NCBI GenBank assembly: GCA_003024785.1
Contig: PUQB01000054.1
Span: forward strand, 1-64,000
DNA: 64,000 nucleotides
Origin: Selaginella tamariscina
Lineage: Eukaryota; Streptophyta; Lycopodiopsida; Selaginellales; Selaginellaceae
Direction: 5' to 3'
Below the pieces are notes generated by a model, which was given only the letters and a program-made list of their open reading frames with translations, was not told the DNA's origin and searched no databases. A program made the translations under genes and the position numbers. Below are positions 48,805 to 62,000 of this stretch, piece by piece; within the stretch, counting starts at the first letter, position 1, and each line of letters begins with the position of its first letter.

Positions 48805-51800
48805 TGTGAGAGCTCAGAATATAAAAATGTGTATATCCATTAGTTCAGAAAACCCTAACTTATATACAAGAGCGAATGGTCCAGATTGAATCCAATCCGA
48901 TGGTTATCAAAATTCACTATGCTAATAATAGTATGTGCACATGTAGCCATACACGTGGATCTTACATTATCCCTCCTCTCGGAAGGGTGTAAGTTGTTTA
49001 GGGTTCTCTTGTAGATGAGCCCGGATCTGGAGGAACATTAGGAGGAGGCACTGGTGGATCTGTAGGCGGCACAACTTATTCCTGTTGCACAAAATACTTC
49101 AACTATTGCACATGTACAATCTCCGGAGGATCGGGTTGAATGTCATGCCGAACCTCATAAACCTGTGGCCCTACTTGCCATAGCACTCGATACGGTCCTT
49201 TCCACTGAGGAAGGAGACTCTTAGCTAAACCACGTACCGTAAGCTTGGGGAAACGAACCAACACCAGTTCATCAACCTTGTACTCCACAGGAGGACGATG
49301 ATGCGAGTTGTAACGTTGTTATTGTCTTACTTGTACGCAGCCCAAGTGTTCTGCTGACTCCGCACGAACCAATGGAAGAATGCTCGTCAAATACCGATCC
49401 CATGACCTAGCATCAGCAACTCGCAATAACCGAGAAGGCAAACCCAACTCCGTTGGCAACATCGGGTCATGACCATACAAGAGCTTATATGGGGAAGTAC
49501 CAATGGAACTTTGAACTCCAGTGACATAAGCATATCGGAGAGATGGCAGATAACCATCCCAATTTAAATGTTGAAAGTTCACATACTTCACGATCATCCC
49601 CTTGAAGGTTTTGACAAGCCGTTCCACTAAACCATCTATCTGAGGATGATAAGCACTTATGAAAGTGTGGCGTATCCCTACAAAACATGAAATGCAGGAC
49701 CATTATCCGAGAGAATTCGCTCTAGACAAGAATGCTGAAACACAACCCGATTAAGGAGAAACTAACCAACAGTAGAAGCAATTGCACTAACAAGAGCACC
49801 AACTTCTACCCAACGAGTTAGGTAATCAGAAGCAATAATAACGTACTCGTTGCCAGTAGTTGATCACGGAAAAGGTGCCATCAAATCAAATGCCACCAAC
49901 TCAAATGAACGAGAAAACTGCAATGGACTCCAACCGTCCTTCCGAAGCACATGGGGGAGTATTGCGAGCTTGGCACCACACACAGCTACGCACATACCGA
50001 ATCACATCTTCTCGCAACTCTGGCCAATAGAAAGATCTGCACAGCTTCTCCATCACCCGACGGTGTTCCATGTGCCCGCCAAGAATAGGAGAGTCATGGT
50101 AAGCATGGAGGAAGCGTGGAACGAAGACTGAAGGCACCACCAACCGCAATGGATCATCTGGATCAGTCCTCACAAAATAAAGAAGGTCATCTTAAAGGCA
50201 ATACTGCGAATGTAAATGCCTGAAAGGCAAGTCATCAGCAAGTGATGCAGGGTTCTCAAACCCATCATGAAGCCTTCGAATCCACAGCTCAAGCTTTTGA
50301 GCTTCCTGAACCTCATCTAAAGATGGCAAATCTAACTCTGCATTCTGCGGACACTGAATGTCAAGCACAGCAACTGCTGATGGTATGGAATCTTCGTCCA
50401 AAAAGTCCATTGAAGCTGGAACAATTAGTTCCTCTGAGGCAACAGAAGAGAGAGAAGGTGGAAGAGGAGCCCGAGAAAGAGCATTAGCATCATCTATGAA
50501 ACTTCCTGGGCGATGAACAACTTCAAAGTCGTAAATTTGAAGTTTCAAGGCCCACCGAGCAGTACGACCAATCAAATTCTTCCGCTTCAACAACAAAGTG
50601 ACTGCTGCATGATCACCTTCCAACAACGTCTGCGAACCATGCAAGTAGGCATGGAACTTCTTAAAACCCCAAACTGCTACTAGACACTCCTTTTTTGTCG
50701 TGGAGTAATTCACCTTTTGCTGGCTGTAATGTACATAATGTACGCAATGGGATGTCGTTGGTCAGGAACACTCGTACTCTCCTACATCAATACGCCCCCA
50801 AGGCCAATGTCAGAAGCATCTACACGCAAGATGAAAGACGGGTGTAATCCGGGTATGCCAAAACTGGAGGAGTAGTCAACAACTCTTTGAGATCTGCAAA
50901 TGTCTGCTTGCAATCCTTAGACCAAACAAAAAAAGTCAATGACAATTTCAACAATGCGCGCAACAGTGCAGTACGATCTGAAAGATGATCCACAAAACGA
51001 CCCAGATATTGTACCTTGCCAAGAAAGCATTGCACCTCATTCACACACTTTGGCGTAGGGAACTTCAAAACTGCAACCAGTTTGTCAGGATCGACTTGCA
51101 AACCTTCACGTGAAATGCGATAACCCAAATAAGTAGTGTCCTTTGATCCAAACACACACTTAGATGGCTTCAACTTCAAACCAACTTCCCACAGCCGATC
51201 CAAAACCTTACGTACATCACCGACATGCTCCTCCCACGTTCCATCCGAATGGATCAAAACATCATCGATGAAATTGGCAGTCACCTCCGGCATGTCGCAA
51301 AGAACCTCGTCCATCATACGCTGGAAAGTTGCTGGAGCATTGCTCAAACCGAAAGGCATCACCAAGAACTCATACAGGCCAAATGATGTCCGGAAAGCAG
51401 TCTTGGGAATGTCCATGTCAGCCATCGGAACTTGCCAATATCCAGATGCGAGATCTAACTTGGTGAACCAACGGCTCTGCCCCAGTCGATCCAAAAGGTC
51501 TACAGTATGAGGAAGTGGGTACACATCTGAGACGGTTACCTCATTTAATGGGCGATAGTCAATGCAGAATCGAATGTTCCCATCAAACTTCGTCACGAGG
51601 TGAGGTTCGCACGCCCAAGGACTCCGAGATTTCCGGATAACACCCTTCTCCAACATCTCTTTGACATTCGCTCATAAGATCTTGAACTCCTTTGGTGACT
51701 GACGCAGAACAGGTACCTTGATTGGCCTAGCATCTCCAGTTGGAATAGGGTGGCGTGTCGCAATCTTGACAGCACGACGATCATCTGATGGATCCAAAGA

Positions 51801-53591
51801 AGAAAAAGGAAGAACGTGAAGGGAAAATGGTTGGAAATAGGGGTGAGACAAAAGTGATGGAGGCAGAGGTGGAAGCAGATGGATGAAGTGGAATAGAAGT
51901 AAGAGGAATGTAAGAAAGACGAGGGAGAGTTAAACAAGGGGAAGACTTCTCAAAGTCACACTTGGCATGATTGCAAGTCAACCAATCTATACCAAGAATA
52001 AGGTGAAAATCTTGACTCGACACCACCCACAAAGATTGAAGCTCGAGCTCACGATCATCCACATGAACAATAATGTCCACTTCATCCTGCGAACAAGCAT
52101 GAGTGTGTATGTTGCCGTACAGAATGAAGACTGGTTCTACCGCACGACGCAAATGAAGGCTGCAACATGTAGTAACAGATTGAGAAATAAAGGACAAACT
52201 CGAACCTGTATCCACCAACACTGAAAGGAAAACAGGACGTGGCGTGTAATTAAATCGAGCTTGAAAAGTGAAAACTGGATGATTTGGTGCCGAGTGAACC
52301 CCTTACTCCCGAAAGAAAGACAGAGGGGTCACTAATTTATTCGCACGAGGACCCTCCTCTACTCGTGCGATTCATCATTTCCCGGAAGATCCCCTGCATC
52401 ACAACCTTCCACTGTAGCAGCACCAACCGGACGTTGTTGACGCCATGGCCTCCATCCTGGAAATGGGGGACGCCAATCGGGAAATCGTTGACAGCGCTAA
52501 TACGTGTGTCCAACCTCATCACACGCCCAATAATGAACTGCACGTCCACGTCCTCGTCCACGGGCCCCACCTTGTGCTAGTACACGAGCGGCAACTGCCT
52601 CAACCTCCATCAGAGCAGGTCCATCCCCAACATGAAGTGGAACGAGAGCACGTGAAGGTGCAAGTGGGGAGAGGTGACGACTCATATCGTTGTGCCAGCC
52701 TTAAAGCATTGTCAAGAGTCACTCATGCACAAGCCCCACAAGATCTTGACGAAGTGATGGCCACAACATACTTAACTTGATGCGTTCCGACATGTTAGGT
52801 TCTGCACGCAGCAAAAGGCTTCGAAAGCGAACACCAAACTGCATCACTGACTCAGATGGCTCCTAACGAATACGATGCAACTGCTGAAAAGCATCATCAC
52901 ATTCGTCCGCATGCCCAAATGCATGTTTGAAGATTTCTGGAAGAATATTCTAATCTCCACGAGTTACAACGTCTAGACCATTGTACCACTGCAATGCTGT
53001 CCCTCGAAGACAAGTAGGAAACTTGCGCAAACACTGAGCACCATCCCACGAATGATATGTAGCAACCACAGTGAAGTGGTCAAACCAATGGTACACATCA
53101 TTTCCAGGATTTCTGCGAAAGAAATCCGGCCAGACACGGGGGTTTGCAACATGAGTAGGAGGAGTACCTTGGACTGTGAATGCTGCCATCAACTGAGAAT
53201 GATTATTCAGTTGCATACGCATGGCATCCAACAACTGCATGAGTAACTGCTCCACAAACAAGGGATTTGCCTGTTATAGATCCATGAACGAAGAAAAGAT
53301 AAAATCTACAAGAAAGGAATAGATCTAGACAATGGAAAAGCTAGACTTAAGAAGACAAAGAAAATTGATAAAAAGACACAAATCCAAGCACTCCGTAGGG
53401 ACAATTAGAGGTGCCCCTCACCTCCACCAATGTGAGAGCTCAGAATATAGAAATGTGTATATCCATTAGTTCAGAAACCCTAACTTATATACAAGAGCGA
53501 GTGGTCCAGATTGAATCCAATCCAACGGTTATCAAAATCCACTACGCTAATAATAGTATGTGCACATGCAGTCGTACACATGGATCTTACA
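48805..53591 (-). mobile_element. Ty3/gypsy LTR retrotransposon 2 (fossil)
   Basis: LTRs at 53431-53591 (5') and 48805-48966 (3'), each about 161 bp and about 93% identical by eye. Flanks end in ATAA on both sides (short target duplication). Order on the minus strand: gag (about 53261-52300), protease (about 52220-51900), reverse transcriptase (about 51656-50820), RNase H (about 50713-50192), integrase (about 50173-49103). This is the younger relative of the element at 32476-37262. Domains are long and recognisable, but several breaks make it inactive in this form. Confidence 0.9.
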
Positions 53592-53930
53592 ATAAGAAAT
53601 ATCTATGCTAAGGCCTTGTGGCACTATCACATATACACATGCATGAATGTCACGTGACAACTCATTGTGTACCATGTGAGTGCCCCTAATTTGTAGTAAT
53701 TTTCACTTATGCTAAATGGATATTCTTATAAGGATACCTTAGGAGAAGACTCTCTGTGTTTTCTACACACATATAGGCTTCTCTTCACAATGCTGAGTAT
53801 AAACTTCATGGCTTCATTCCATTTTCTTCTTATATGTGTCATATCTTATTCTAGTATGTCCTACCCAACGGTATATACACATGTAAAGTAGCACACAACA
53901 AAAGTAATTGTTGAATATTATTGAACAAGT
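53592..53930. other. Spacer between LTR elements
   Basis: Unique-looking AT-rich DNA with no gene recognised. Confidence 0.5.
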
Positions 53931-54827
53931 TGTTGGAGCATATGCTAAGGAATATGCAACTATAAGTCTTGGCATGACTCAAGCATACTAGGATATATAT
54001 AGAGGACAATGCAATGCAAAACCACACCAAATGCAAGTTCTCTTGCTAGTTATCTTGTGTGTTTTTTGTGTTCCAACACGGTATCAGACCATTAAAAGAA
54101 ATAAATTTTCTTCTCAAGTTAGAACACACTATAACTTGGTGTGTTGATCACTTGGGTAAAGATTGTGGGATATGTGGGATATGTGGAAAAGACCCAAGCA
54201 GACTTGGGTCATCATGATCAGGGCCCTCTCATAAATTGACCCTTTGCCTTGTTGTCTTAAGGGGAGAGGAAAAGGTTATAACATTTAGTATCAGAGTGGT
54301 TCTAGGTTTGATTCCCATTAGAGACAAACTTATGTAACTCATGCACCAAGCGAGCGGGCTAACCCCAACTAGACTAAACTGTCTTGTCGATAACATGAGA
54401 TCTACCACAATGATGTTAATGTCGTTTCTCATCACTAGTGAGTAGGTTTTTGTGCTTAAGTAGTGGCATGGGATCCTTAGGGGGGTAAAGCATGTCATGA
54501 GTGTCAAGAGGGAGGTGACAGTTGATTGACGGCAAACCGCCAGTCAGCACGAACGAGCCATGGGACAGAGCGGCCAAGCAATGAAGGTACAACATGTACG
54601 GACTGACGGTGACATCACGCATATGGGAGGCGCATAAATGCTACATGCAGGACTCTATCACAAGGCATCAAACTAGTGAGAGGGTGCCACCTATACTTAG
54701 GATCTAGCACTAGCCGACTCCAAGCGAAGCTAGAACTTACCTTCTAGAAAACCCACCCTCAATTTTGACATCCCAGTTAGGTTAATTGTGTGCGAGAGAT
54801 ACATAAATAAAATTATACAGATAAACA

Positions 54828-54856
54828 CACACACGCACACACACACACATATATAT

Positions 54857-54892
<36 letters not shown>
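54828..54892. repeat. (CA)n...(TG)n inverted microsatellite
   Basis: About 16 CA-like units, a TATATAT hinge and about 17 TG units: a second dinucleotide hairpin like that at 43800-43872, inside the short-LTR element. Confidence 0.8.
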
Positions 54893-54894
<2 letters not shown>

Positions 54895-54994
54895 AGCAGG
54901 GAGGCTAGTAGTGGGTCGGGGTCCTTCTAGTCCATTTTTGTCTTGTATCTTGTTCCACCTTTCTAAGGCATCTTTATACTCAGGCAGGCAATAT

Positions 54995-57900
54995 TGTTAT
55001 GACCCATATAATGAATTAAAGAATATTCCTCAGAAAGGTATAAGTCAGAATATTTCTAAAGAGCTATACCTATATCTAAGAGAATTAAGGGCACCCTAAT
55101 ATATTGGAAGCCTTTTTGGAGAGCAGCGTGTGGAGACTAGAGACAGCTCAAGGGAGGTCGGATGGTTTGTGAGGGTCTCTAGTTTGTATGTAGTGGTGCT
55201 TAACAATTGGTATCGGAGCAAGATTCGAGATGAGCAACCGACCAGTGGGAAGGAGAGGATAATACCACTTGTGTGGAGATGTTGGACACTGAAAGGCAAA
55301 TTGTCTGAGGAGCAAGCCCAAGGGCAAAAGTTTTAATGGCAGCAAGGACAAGTAGATGCCTAAGAAGCTTCAGGAGATGGAGCGTGGAGAGGAGCACAAA
55401 GGAGACTTCTCTAGACAATGAGGAGCCACACACATGTGCTATTGTGGTGGAAGGACAACTTGGTGAGTGTCCAATGCGAGTCCTTGTGGATAGCATGAGT
55501 AGCAATAACTTTATGTCAACAAAGTTAGTGAAGGAGTGCAGCTTGCCCATGAAGATTGTGCCTCAATATGAGATTGAGGGCTCAGTTATCACACAGAGCT
55601 ACAGTGCTTGTGTGGAGAAGTTACAGCTGGAGGTTGGCAAAACCTAGTTGGTGAAGTTGCATGAAGACTGTGCCTCAATACGAGATTGAGGGCTTAGTTA
55701 TCACACATAGCTAAAGTGCTTGTGTGGAGGAGTTACAGTTGGAGGTTAACAAAACCAATTGGTGGAGCTGCATGAAGACTATGCCTCAATACGAGATTGA
55801 GGACTCAGTTGTCACACATAGCTAAAGTGCTTGTGTGAAGGAGTTACAGTTGGAGGTTGGTTTTTAAAACCCAATTGTGGAGTAGCATGAAGATTGTGCC
55901 TCAATACGAGATTGAGGGTTCAGCTATCACACATAGCTAGAATGCTTGTGTGAAGGAGTTACAACTAGAGGTTGGCAAAACCTAACTAGTGGAGACTTTC
56001 TTTCTTGCGGAGCTAGTGCGTGTGGATTTCATCCTTGGGATGAGCTAGTTGGAGCATGTGGATCCTAAGATCCAGTGGAGCACCAAGCACATGTATAGTG
56101 AAGTGAAAGACACTTGGTTTGGAACAAAGCTTGAGTCTCTAAACAAGTCTTTTACTGTCACCTTGAGTGAAGCTGTTGTGTGAGGAGTTTGCTGACGTCT
56201 TCCCTCTCGAGCTACCTCATGGCTTACCACTTGCAAGAGGTGTGGAGCATGAGATTGTGTTGGAATAGGGTACAAAAAACCATTTACTATAAGCCATTCC
56301 AACTGAGCCATGTTGAGGAGCAAGAGGTTAAGGATGGAGCTATTGGAATATGGCTTCATATAATCGAGCAAGTCTCCATTTGGTGCACCAGTATTGCTTG
56401 TCAGACGAAAGATGGCACCATGAGGATGTGCATAAACTACAAAGCTCTCAACAAACAAACAGTGAAGGGACAAGATGCCCATGCCACGTGTGGATACTAT
56501 CATGGATCATCTCGGTGGAGCCAAAGTGTTCACCAAGATAGATTTGCGCAGTGGGTATCATCAGATTGCTGTGAAGGAGGCAGATATCTACAAAACTTTA
56601 CTGGCGGGCATTTGTTAAGCCAAATGCATACATTGAACTAAAAATGCCCAGCACATTCACTCGGTTGATGACTGAGGTGTTTGGTGACTACTTGCATGAC
56701 TTTGTGGAGATCTTCCTCGACGATATTCTTATTTACAGTAAGAATATGAAGGAGCATGTGGAGCATTTGCGGAGAGTTCTTCAATTGCTGAGGGAGAACA
56801 AGCTCTATGCAAAGAAGAGCAAATGTGCATTTGCTCAGTGCGAAGTGGAGTATTTGGGTCACATTGTGACGCCAAGTGGAGTGAAGACTGATCCACAGAA
56901 GGTGGCAGTGGTGGAGCAATGGCCAGTTCCTAGCAATGCACAAGAGTTACGGAGTTTCTTGGGCATGGCTGGTTATTACGGCGGTATGTCAAGGATTATG
57001 CCAAGAAAGCTTCTCCGTTAACTAGGTTGCTAAGGAAGGACGTTCCCTTTGCATGGAGTGCTTCAGAGGAGAGCAGTTTCCAAGCTTTGAAACAAGCTTT
57101 GGTACGTGCACCAGTTTTATGTATTGCAGATCCCTCTAAGCCTTATGAGGTATCGTGTGATGCAAGTGGAGTGGCCATTGGAGCTGTACTTATGCAAGAG
57201 GGAAGGCCTATTGCTTATGAGAGTCGTACTTTGAATCCTGCAGAGCAACGGTACTCAACGTATGAGCAAGAACTACTGGCTATTGTTAATGCATTACGAG
57301 TTTGGAGGCACTATCTTTATGGTGCAAGTTTCAAGGTGTTTACAGATCACAAGCCTTTGGTGTATCTGTTCACACAGAAAGAGTTAAACTCTCGGCAAGC
57401 TCGCTGGATGGTTAAGCTCATGGAGTTTGGCGAATTTCCTATTGAGCATCGCAGGAAAGGCTAACGTGGTGGCAGATGCTTTGTCACGCGTTAGGAGAGC
57501 CACAGTAGTGGGAGAATTCCAAACACGCTTATGTAATGCATTAACAAGGACGGTCAGTGAGTTTAGCCAAGTAGTTCAACATGCTCAAGCACAAGACGCC
57601 GAGGTGCAGGAGCTCAAAGGACAGCTAAGCCACCATTCTCATTTCAGGATGGGTTTTGTACTACAATGGCCGTGTGTACCTTCCTGTGTGGACCATTTGA
57701 TCAACCAGGTACTATATTTCATCATGATCGCCGGAGGCTGGTCATTTTGGGGGGAAAACGTATGAGTTGATCAAGAGGAGGTTCTATTGGAGGAATATGA
57801 AAGCTGATATCATAGAGTACTGCAGACTTGTGACAAGTGTCAGCAAGTAAAGGTGCCCAGGGAGAAACCAGGTGGGCTATTAGTACCATTGCCTATTCCA

Positions 57901-59047
57901 GACAGCAGGATGGGGCAGTATCTCTATGGACTTTGTCACCCATTTGCCAAGGACACAGAGGCAGAATGAACAGGTGTGGGTCATTGTGGACAGGTTGACA
58001 AAGTTTGTCAAGTTAGTTCCCTTGGGGAAGAATGTGAATGCATCCGAGCTGGCTACGATGTATTTACAACATGTATTTCCTATCCACGGATTTCCAGATG
58101 ATATTGTAAGTGATAGGGACTCCAAGTTCACTTCTAGCTTTTGGAGAGGCTTTTCTAAGTGCATGGAAGTGAAGCTTAAGTTGTGTAGTGAAGATCATCC
58201 TGAACATATGGGCAAATAGAGGAAGATATGCTAAGGTGCACTATTAACCAGAAGGAAGGCCAGTGGGATAAGTATATTCCATTACTGAGTTTACTTATAA
58301 TAAGCCAGCACATGGCATTGAATGAGTCCATACTATGCTATGTTTGGACGGCATCCCAAGACAGCTTTTGAGCTGGGTTTAGCAAGTAAGAAGGCTCAAG
58401 GCAACATGGATGAGGAAGCTAAAGATCTGAGTGTTGAATTAGGAAACATTCAGAGTTTGTGCAAGAAGAACTTACAAGCAGCTCACAGCCAAGCTATCAA
58501 GTTTGCTAATGAGCACAGAAGCTTCGAGAGTTCCAGTGGGAGATTATGTATATCTCCGAGTGGTATTTGCCACACATGTAAGGTGAAACATTGTTGTGGC
58601 CTTACGGAAGGGACGCAATGATAAGTTGTCTCCAAGGTACTCAGGTCCTTATGAGATTCTGGAGCGTATCGTTAAGGTAGCATATTGACTACGGTTGCTA
58701 GAAGGAGCACCCAGTGTTTCATGTTAGTCAGTTAAAGAGAGCAACAAGGACGAGTCCTAAGTAGATTCTTTGTGGATGTACGAGGCTAACAATACAGGAC
58801 CAATTGAGTAAGTTATACTGCCTTTGAGGACAAGGACTTGCTATTGTTATGACCCATATAGCAAATTAAAGAATATTCCCCAAAAGGTATAAGCCAGAAT
58901 ACTCCTAAAGAACTATACCTAGATCTAAGAGGCACCCTAATATATTGGAAGCCTTTTTGGGAGAGTAGTGTGTGGAGACTAGAGACAGCTCGGGGGAGGC
59001 CGGTGGTTTTGTGAGGGTCTCTAGTTTGTACATAGTGGTGCCTAACA
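54995..59047 (+). mobile_element. Ty3/gypsy LTR retrotransposon 3 (fossil, innermost)
   Basis: LTRs 54995-55205 (211 bp) and 58845-59047 (203 bp), TGTTATGACC...TAACA, about 90% identical by eye, with a perfect AATAT target duplication. A tRNA-Met-type primer site (TGGTATCGGAGC) follows the 5' LTR. Parts: gag/protease (about 55340-56040), reverse transcriptase (about 56180-57020, with FLDDILIYS), RNase H (about 57030-57470), integrase (about 57770-58200). It differs from the family at 32.5 and 48.8 kb. It is broken, with several lesions. Confidence 0.9.
55559..56000. repeat. About 112-bp tandem repeat, four units
   Basis: Units beginning TGCCTCAATA start near 55559, 55671, 55782 and 55897. 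They lie within the gag/protease part of gypsy element 3. Confidence 0.85.
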
Positions 59048-62000
59048 AATATATGCATATATACATGTTTTTCTATTCACCACCTCTCCGGCTACTCTCC
59101 TCTCGCTCTACTCCAAGGCCAAGAACGTACTTAGGTAACAAGCGGCAACACTATTCTAGGAGAACTTCTCCACACTTGTACACAAACCCTTGCGGCGTCT
59201 GGCCATTTCAACAACTTTCAGTACTCTTGAGATAAGGCCGGCTCACTGGCATGGACCCCTAGGACTGGATGCTATCCATAGCATCTTGGCAACCACCGAG
59301 ACTTCATAGCAATACCACATCTAGCCTGCGGAGTCCTCGATGACTAACAGTAGTAACCCTTGAGTCTGTGGATAAGGGCATCCACAGGATGGTGATGTCA
59401 TAGTTCTAACCTGGTGAGTTGACCACATGAGTAAAGGTTGTGAAATATATGAGATATGTGGGAAAGACCCAAGTGGACCTGGGTAGGGGCCCTCTCATAA
59501 ACACCAATGGCCCTTTGCCTTGTTGGCTTAAGGGGAGAGGAAAGCGTTATGACAAAAACTGTATTTGTTCAAATATCGACTTCAAGTATAAAGACATGTG
59601 TGTGAGATCTCACTATTTATATTTATAGCACAAGTTTATTTTCTGCACCATGCCTAAAAGTGGAATTATTTTGAATCATGGCATCATACGAGAGATGTTT
59701 ACAAAATCCAAGATCAAATCAATCACACATGTTTGGAGCTAAGCTTGATGCCCACTTTTGTCATTGACAAGCTGGATATCATAATGCACATACTTGGTCA
59801 ATCCTTGTCAAGTCCCTCCTTAAGATTAAGGTTTGTTGGGTCTAGTGGAAGGCACAGAGACCTTAGTTGAAAATGCTAATGCTGAGGAGCAATAGAGGTT
59901 TTGTGCTCACAATCCCAAACCTTGCAATCTCATTCAACCATGGTTGCACTTGTATGATCTTGCAACCTTGCACCAAGCTAAATCGGTAAAATTAGAATGG
60001 GACAAACTCATGGAGATCTATTTCAATGGGTTAGTTGCTAATATTGCTAATCTCTTTTAAAAAATCATCGCTCTATGTGAATGAGTTCAAATGTACACAC
60101 AATCTTATGAGTGCATTCAAGTTTGATATCAATGATGAGGTATTTGCTTATTTATTGTTGTTGAGTTTGCCACCATCTTTTGCCCTTCTCAAGACTTCCT
60201 TGAGTGCTTCTTGTGGGAACAACAAGCATACCACTACATGTGTTGTAGGTGTTTTACTTCAAGAGGACGTTGATCAAAGTAGATCTACTTCATCAATCCC
60301 AATAGCAATGGTTGCCAAAGTATCATAGAACAAGAGACAATGAGTGTCTAGACATAAGGATCGTACTTGTCATGATTTTGCTCAAGAGAATTGCTGTTGT
60401 TATGAGTACGGAGTTATAGAACATGTTGGCTATCAATGCAATAAGTGGGAAAAGTCGTGCAAGCAACATGGAGGTGATAGCTATCATGTTGGACACAACA
60501 ACATGGAGCAACTTGGAGATCATCGTCAACCAACTGCACCAGAAGCTTCACAAATATAAATGATGTATATGGATTTACCATATATGTGGTGGCCAATCTT
60601 GTTAAAAAGAGCATGACTTCGTAATGTTTTTGGTGGCTTGATTCTGGTGCCATGCACAATATGACTACTAGAAAGACCTAGTTTAGTAGCCTTACCCTAC
60701 AGCCCACATTTCAAGTAGTCAAGGCTGCCAATGGGGACAAACTTGCTATTGCTGGAATAGGAGATATCTTCATATCTTCATTACAAATTACAATTAGGGG
60801 AGTATTATTTGTTCCAAATACTGCTAAAAATCTTCTTTGTGTGGCACGTGCAGGGATTCATGTAACATTTGGAGAAAATGGAGCAAATTTACTGTAGAAT
60901 GGAAAGTGTTGGATTAGCTAAGATGGATTCAAACTTGTATCATTTGGAACATGTTGTGTTTGAGGTAAATCAGGTTTAGTACAACAACTACCAACTTATA
61001 CATCTTTGACATCAAAGATTGGGTCATGACAATCTCTGACAACTAATAAAGATGCCAACTATGGTCCATGGGACATGCTTGTTGGAGGAGTATATTGGTT
61101 GCTATATAGGTAAACAAAGAAGGAAATGTGTACCCAAATAGGCTCAATTCCATGTGGATCATGGTGCATTTGGACTTATCAAGATGTTCCAATGTCTCAT
61201 CTCAAGGCTATCAATACTTCATGCTTTTAGTGGATGACTTTATTAAGAAAGTATTTGTATAGTTACTTTGTTGTGAGTCTCATGCATTTTGCAATTTAAG
61301 ATTTGGCATGGACTTGTAGAAAACACCACAAGCTTGAGGCTTCAAATAATTCTGGTGGAGAGTTTGTAAGCAATGAGTTTAAGGCTTATCTTCAAGAACA
61401 CAGCATTGAAGTTCAACTTGTAATTCTGCATGAGCATTTTCAAAATGAAGTTGTGGAGTGTAAACTTCAAACAATGCAAGATGCTATTAGAGGCATGTTA
61501 GAACACCATGAGATCCCCCCCCAAGTTTTGGTCAGAAGATGTGGAAATTGCTGTATATATACAAAATCTCCATCCCACCAAAGCCTTGGGCAACATCACT
61601 CTAGAGGAGGCATGGTTAGGAGCCAAACCCAATGTACACTATCTTCATGTTTTTGGTTGTTTGTGTTTCTCGATTGTAATTGCATAAGAAAGGACTGGGA
61701 ATTGGGCTCTAAGAAGGGTTCCATGCATGATGCTTCGATATAATCATACCACTAAGAATTACAAACCATGGACTGGGGCCATGATTACTTGAATGAGTGT
61801 ACTTGAAGGGCAATTTGCAACCCCCTTCTTAAACATTTCAAAGGATGATCCACTGAGGTGAATTGTTGAAGTACTTTTAGTTTTAAGGGACACTACATCT
61901 TTCGAAAATGTTGAGACAATTCCAAACCTTATGGAACTTAATCAACAGCAAAAAGTTAGTGCCAAACCGCATGATTTTAATGTCATGGATGGTCAATATT

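Larger units (their letters stand above)
54137..59554 (+). mobile_element. Short-LTR element nested in copia (non-autonomous-looking)
   Basis: Matching terminal repeats of about 145 bp (54137-54283 and 59412-59554; TGGTG...TTATAACA/TTATGACA) share GACCCAAG, GGGCCCTCTCATAAA and TTAAGGGGAGAGGAAA. The left one is followed by a tRNA-Met-like primer site (TAGTATCAGAGTGG). Without the gypsy insertion its interior is only about 1.1 kb and shows no coding domains, as in TRIM-type elements. No clear target duplication. Coordinates include the nested gypsy. Confidence 0.65.
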
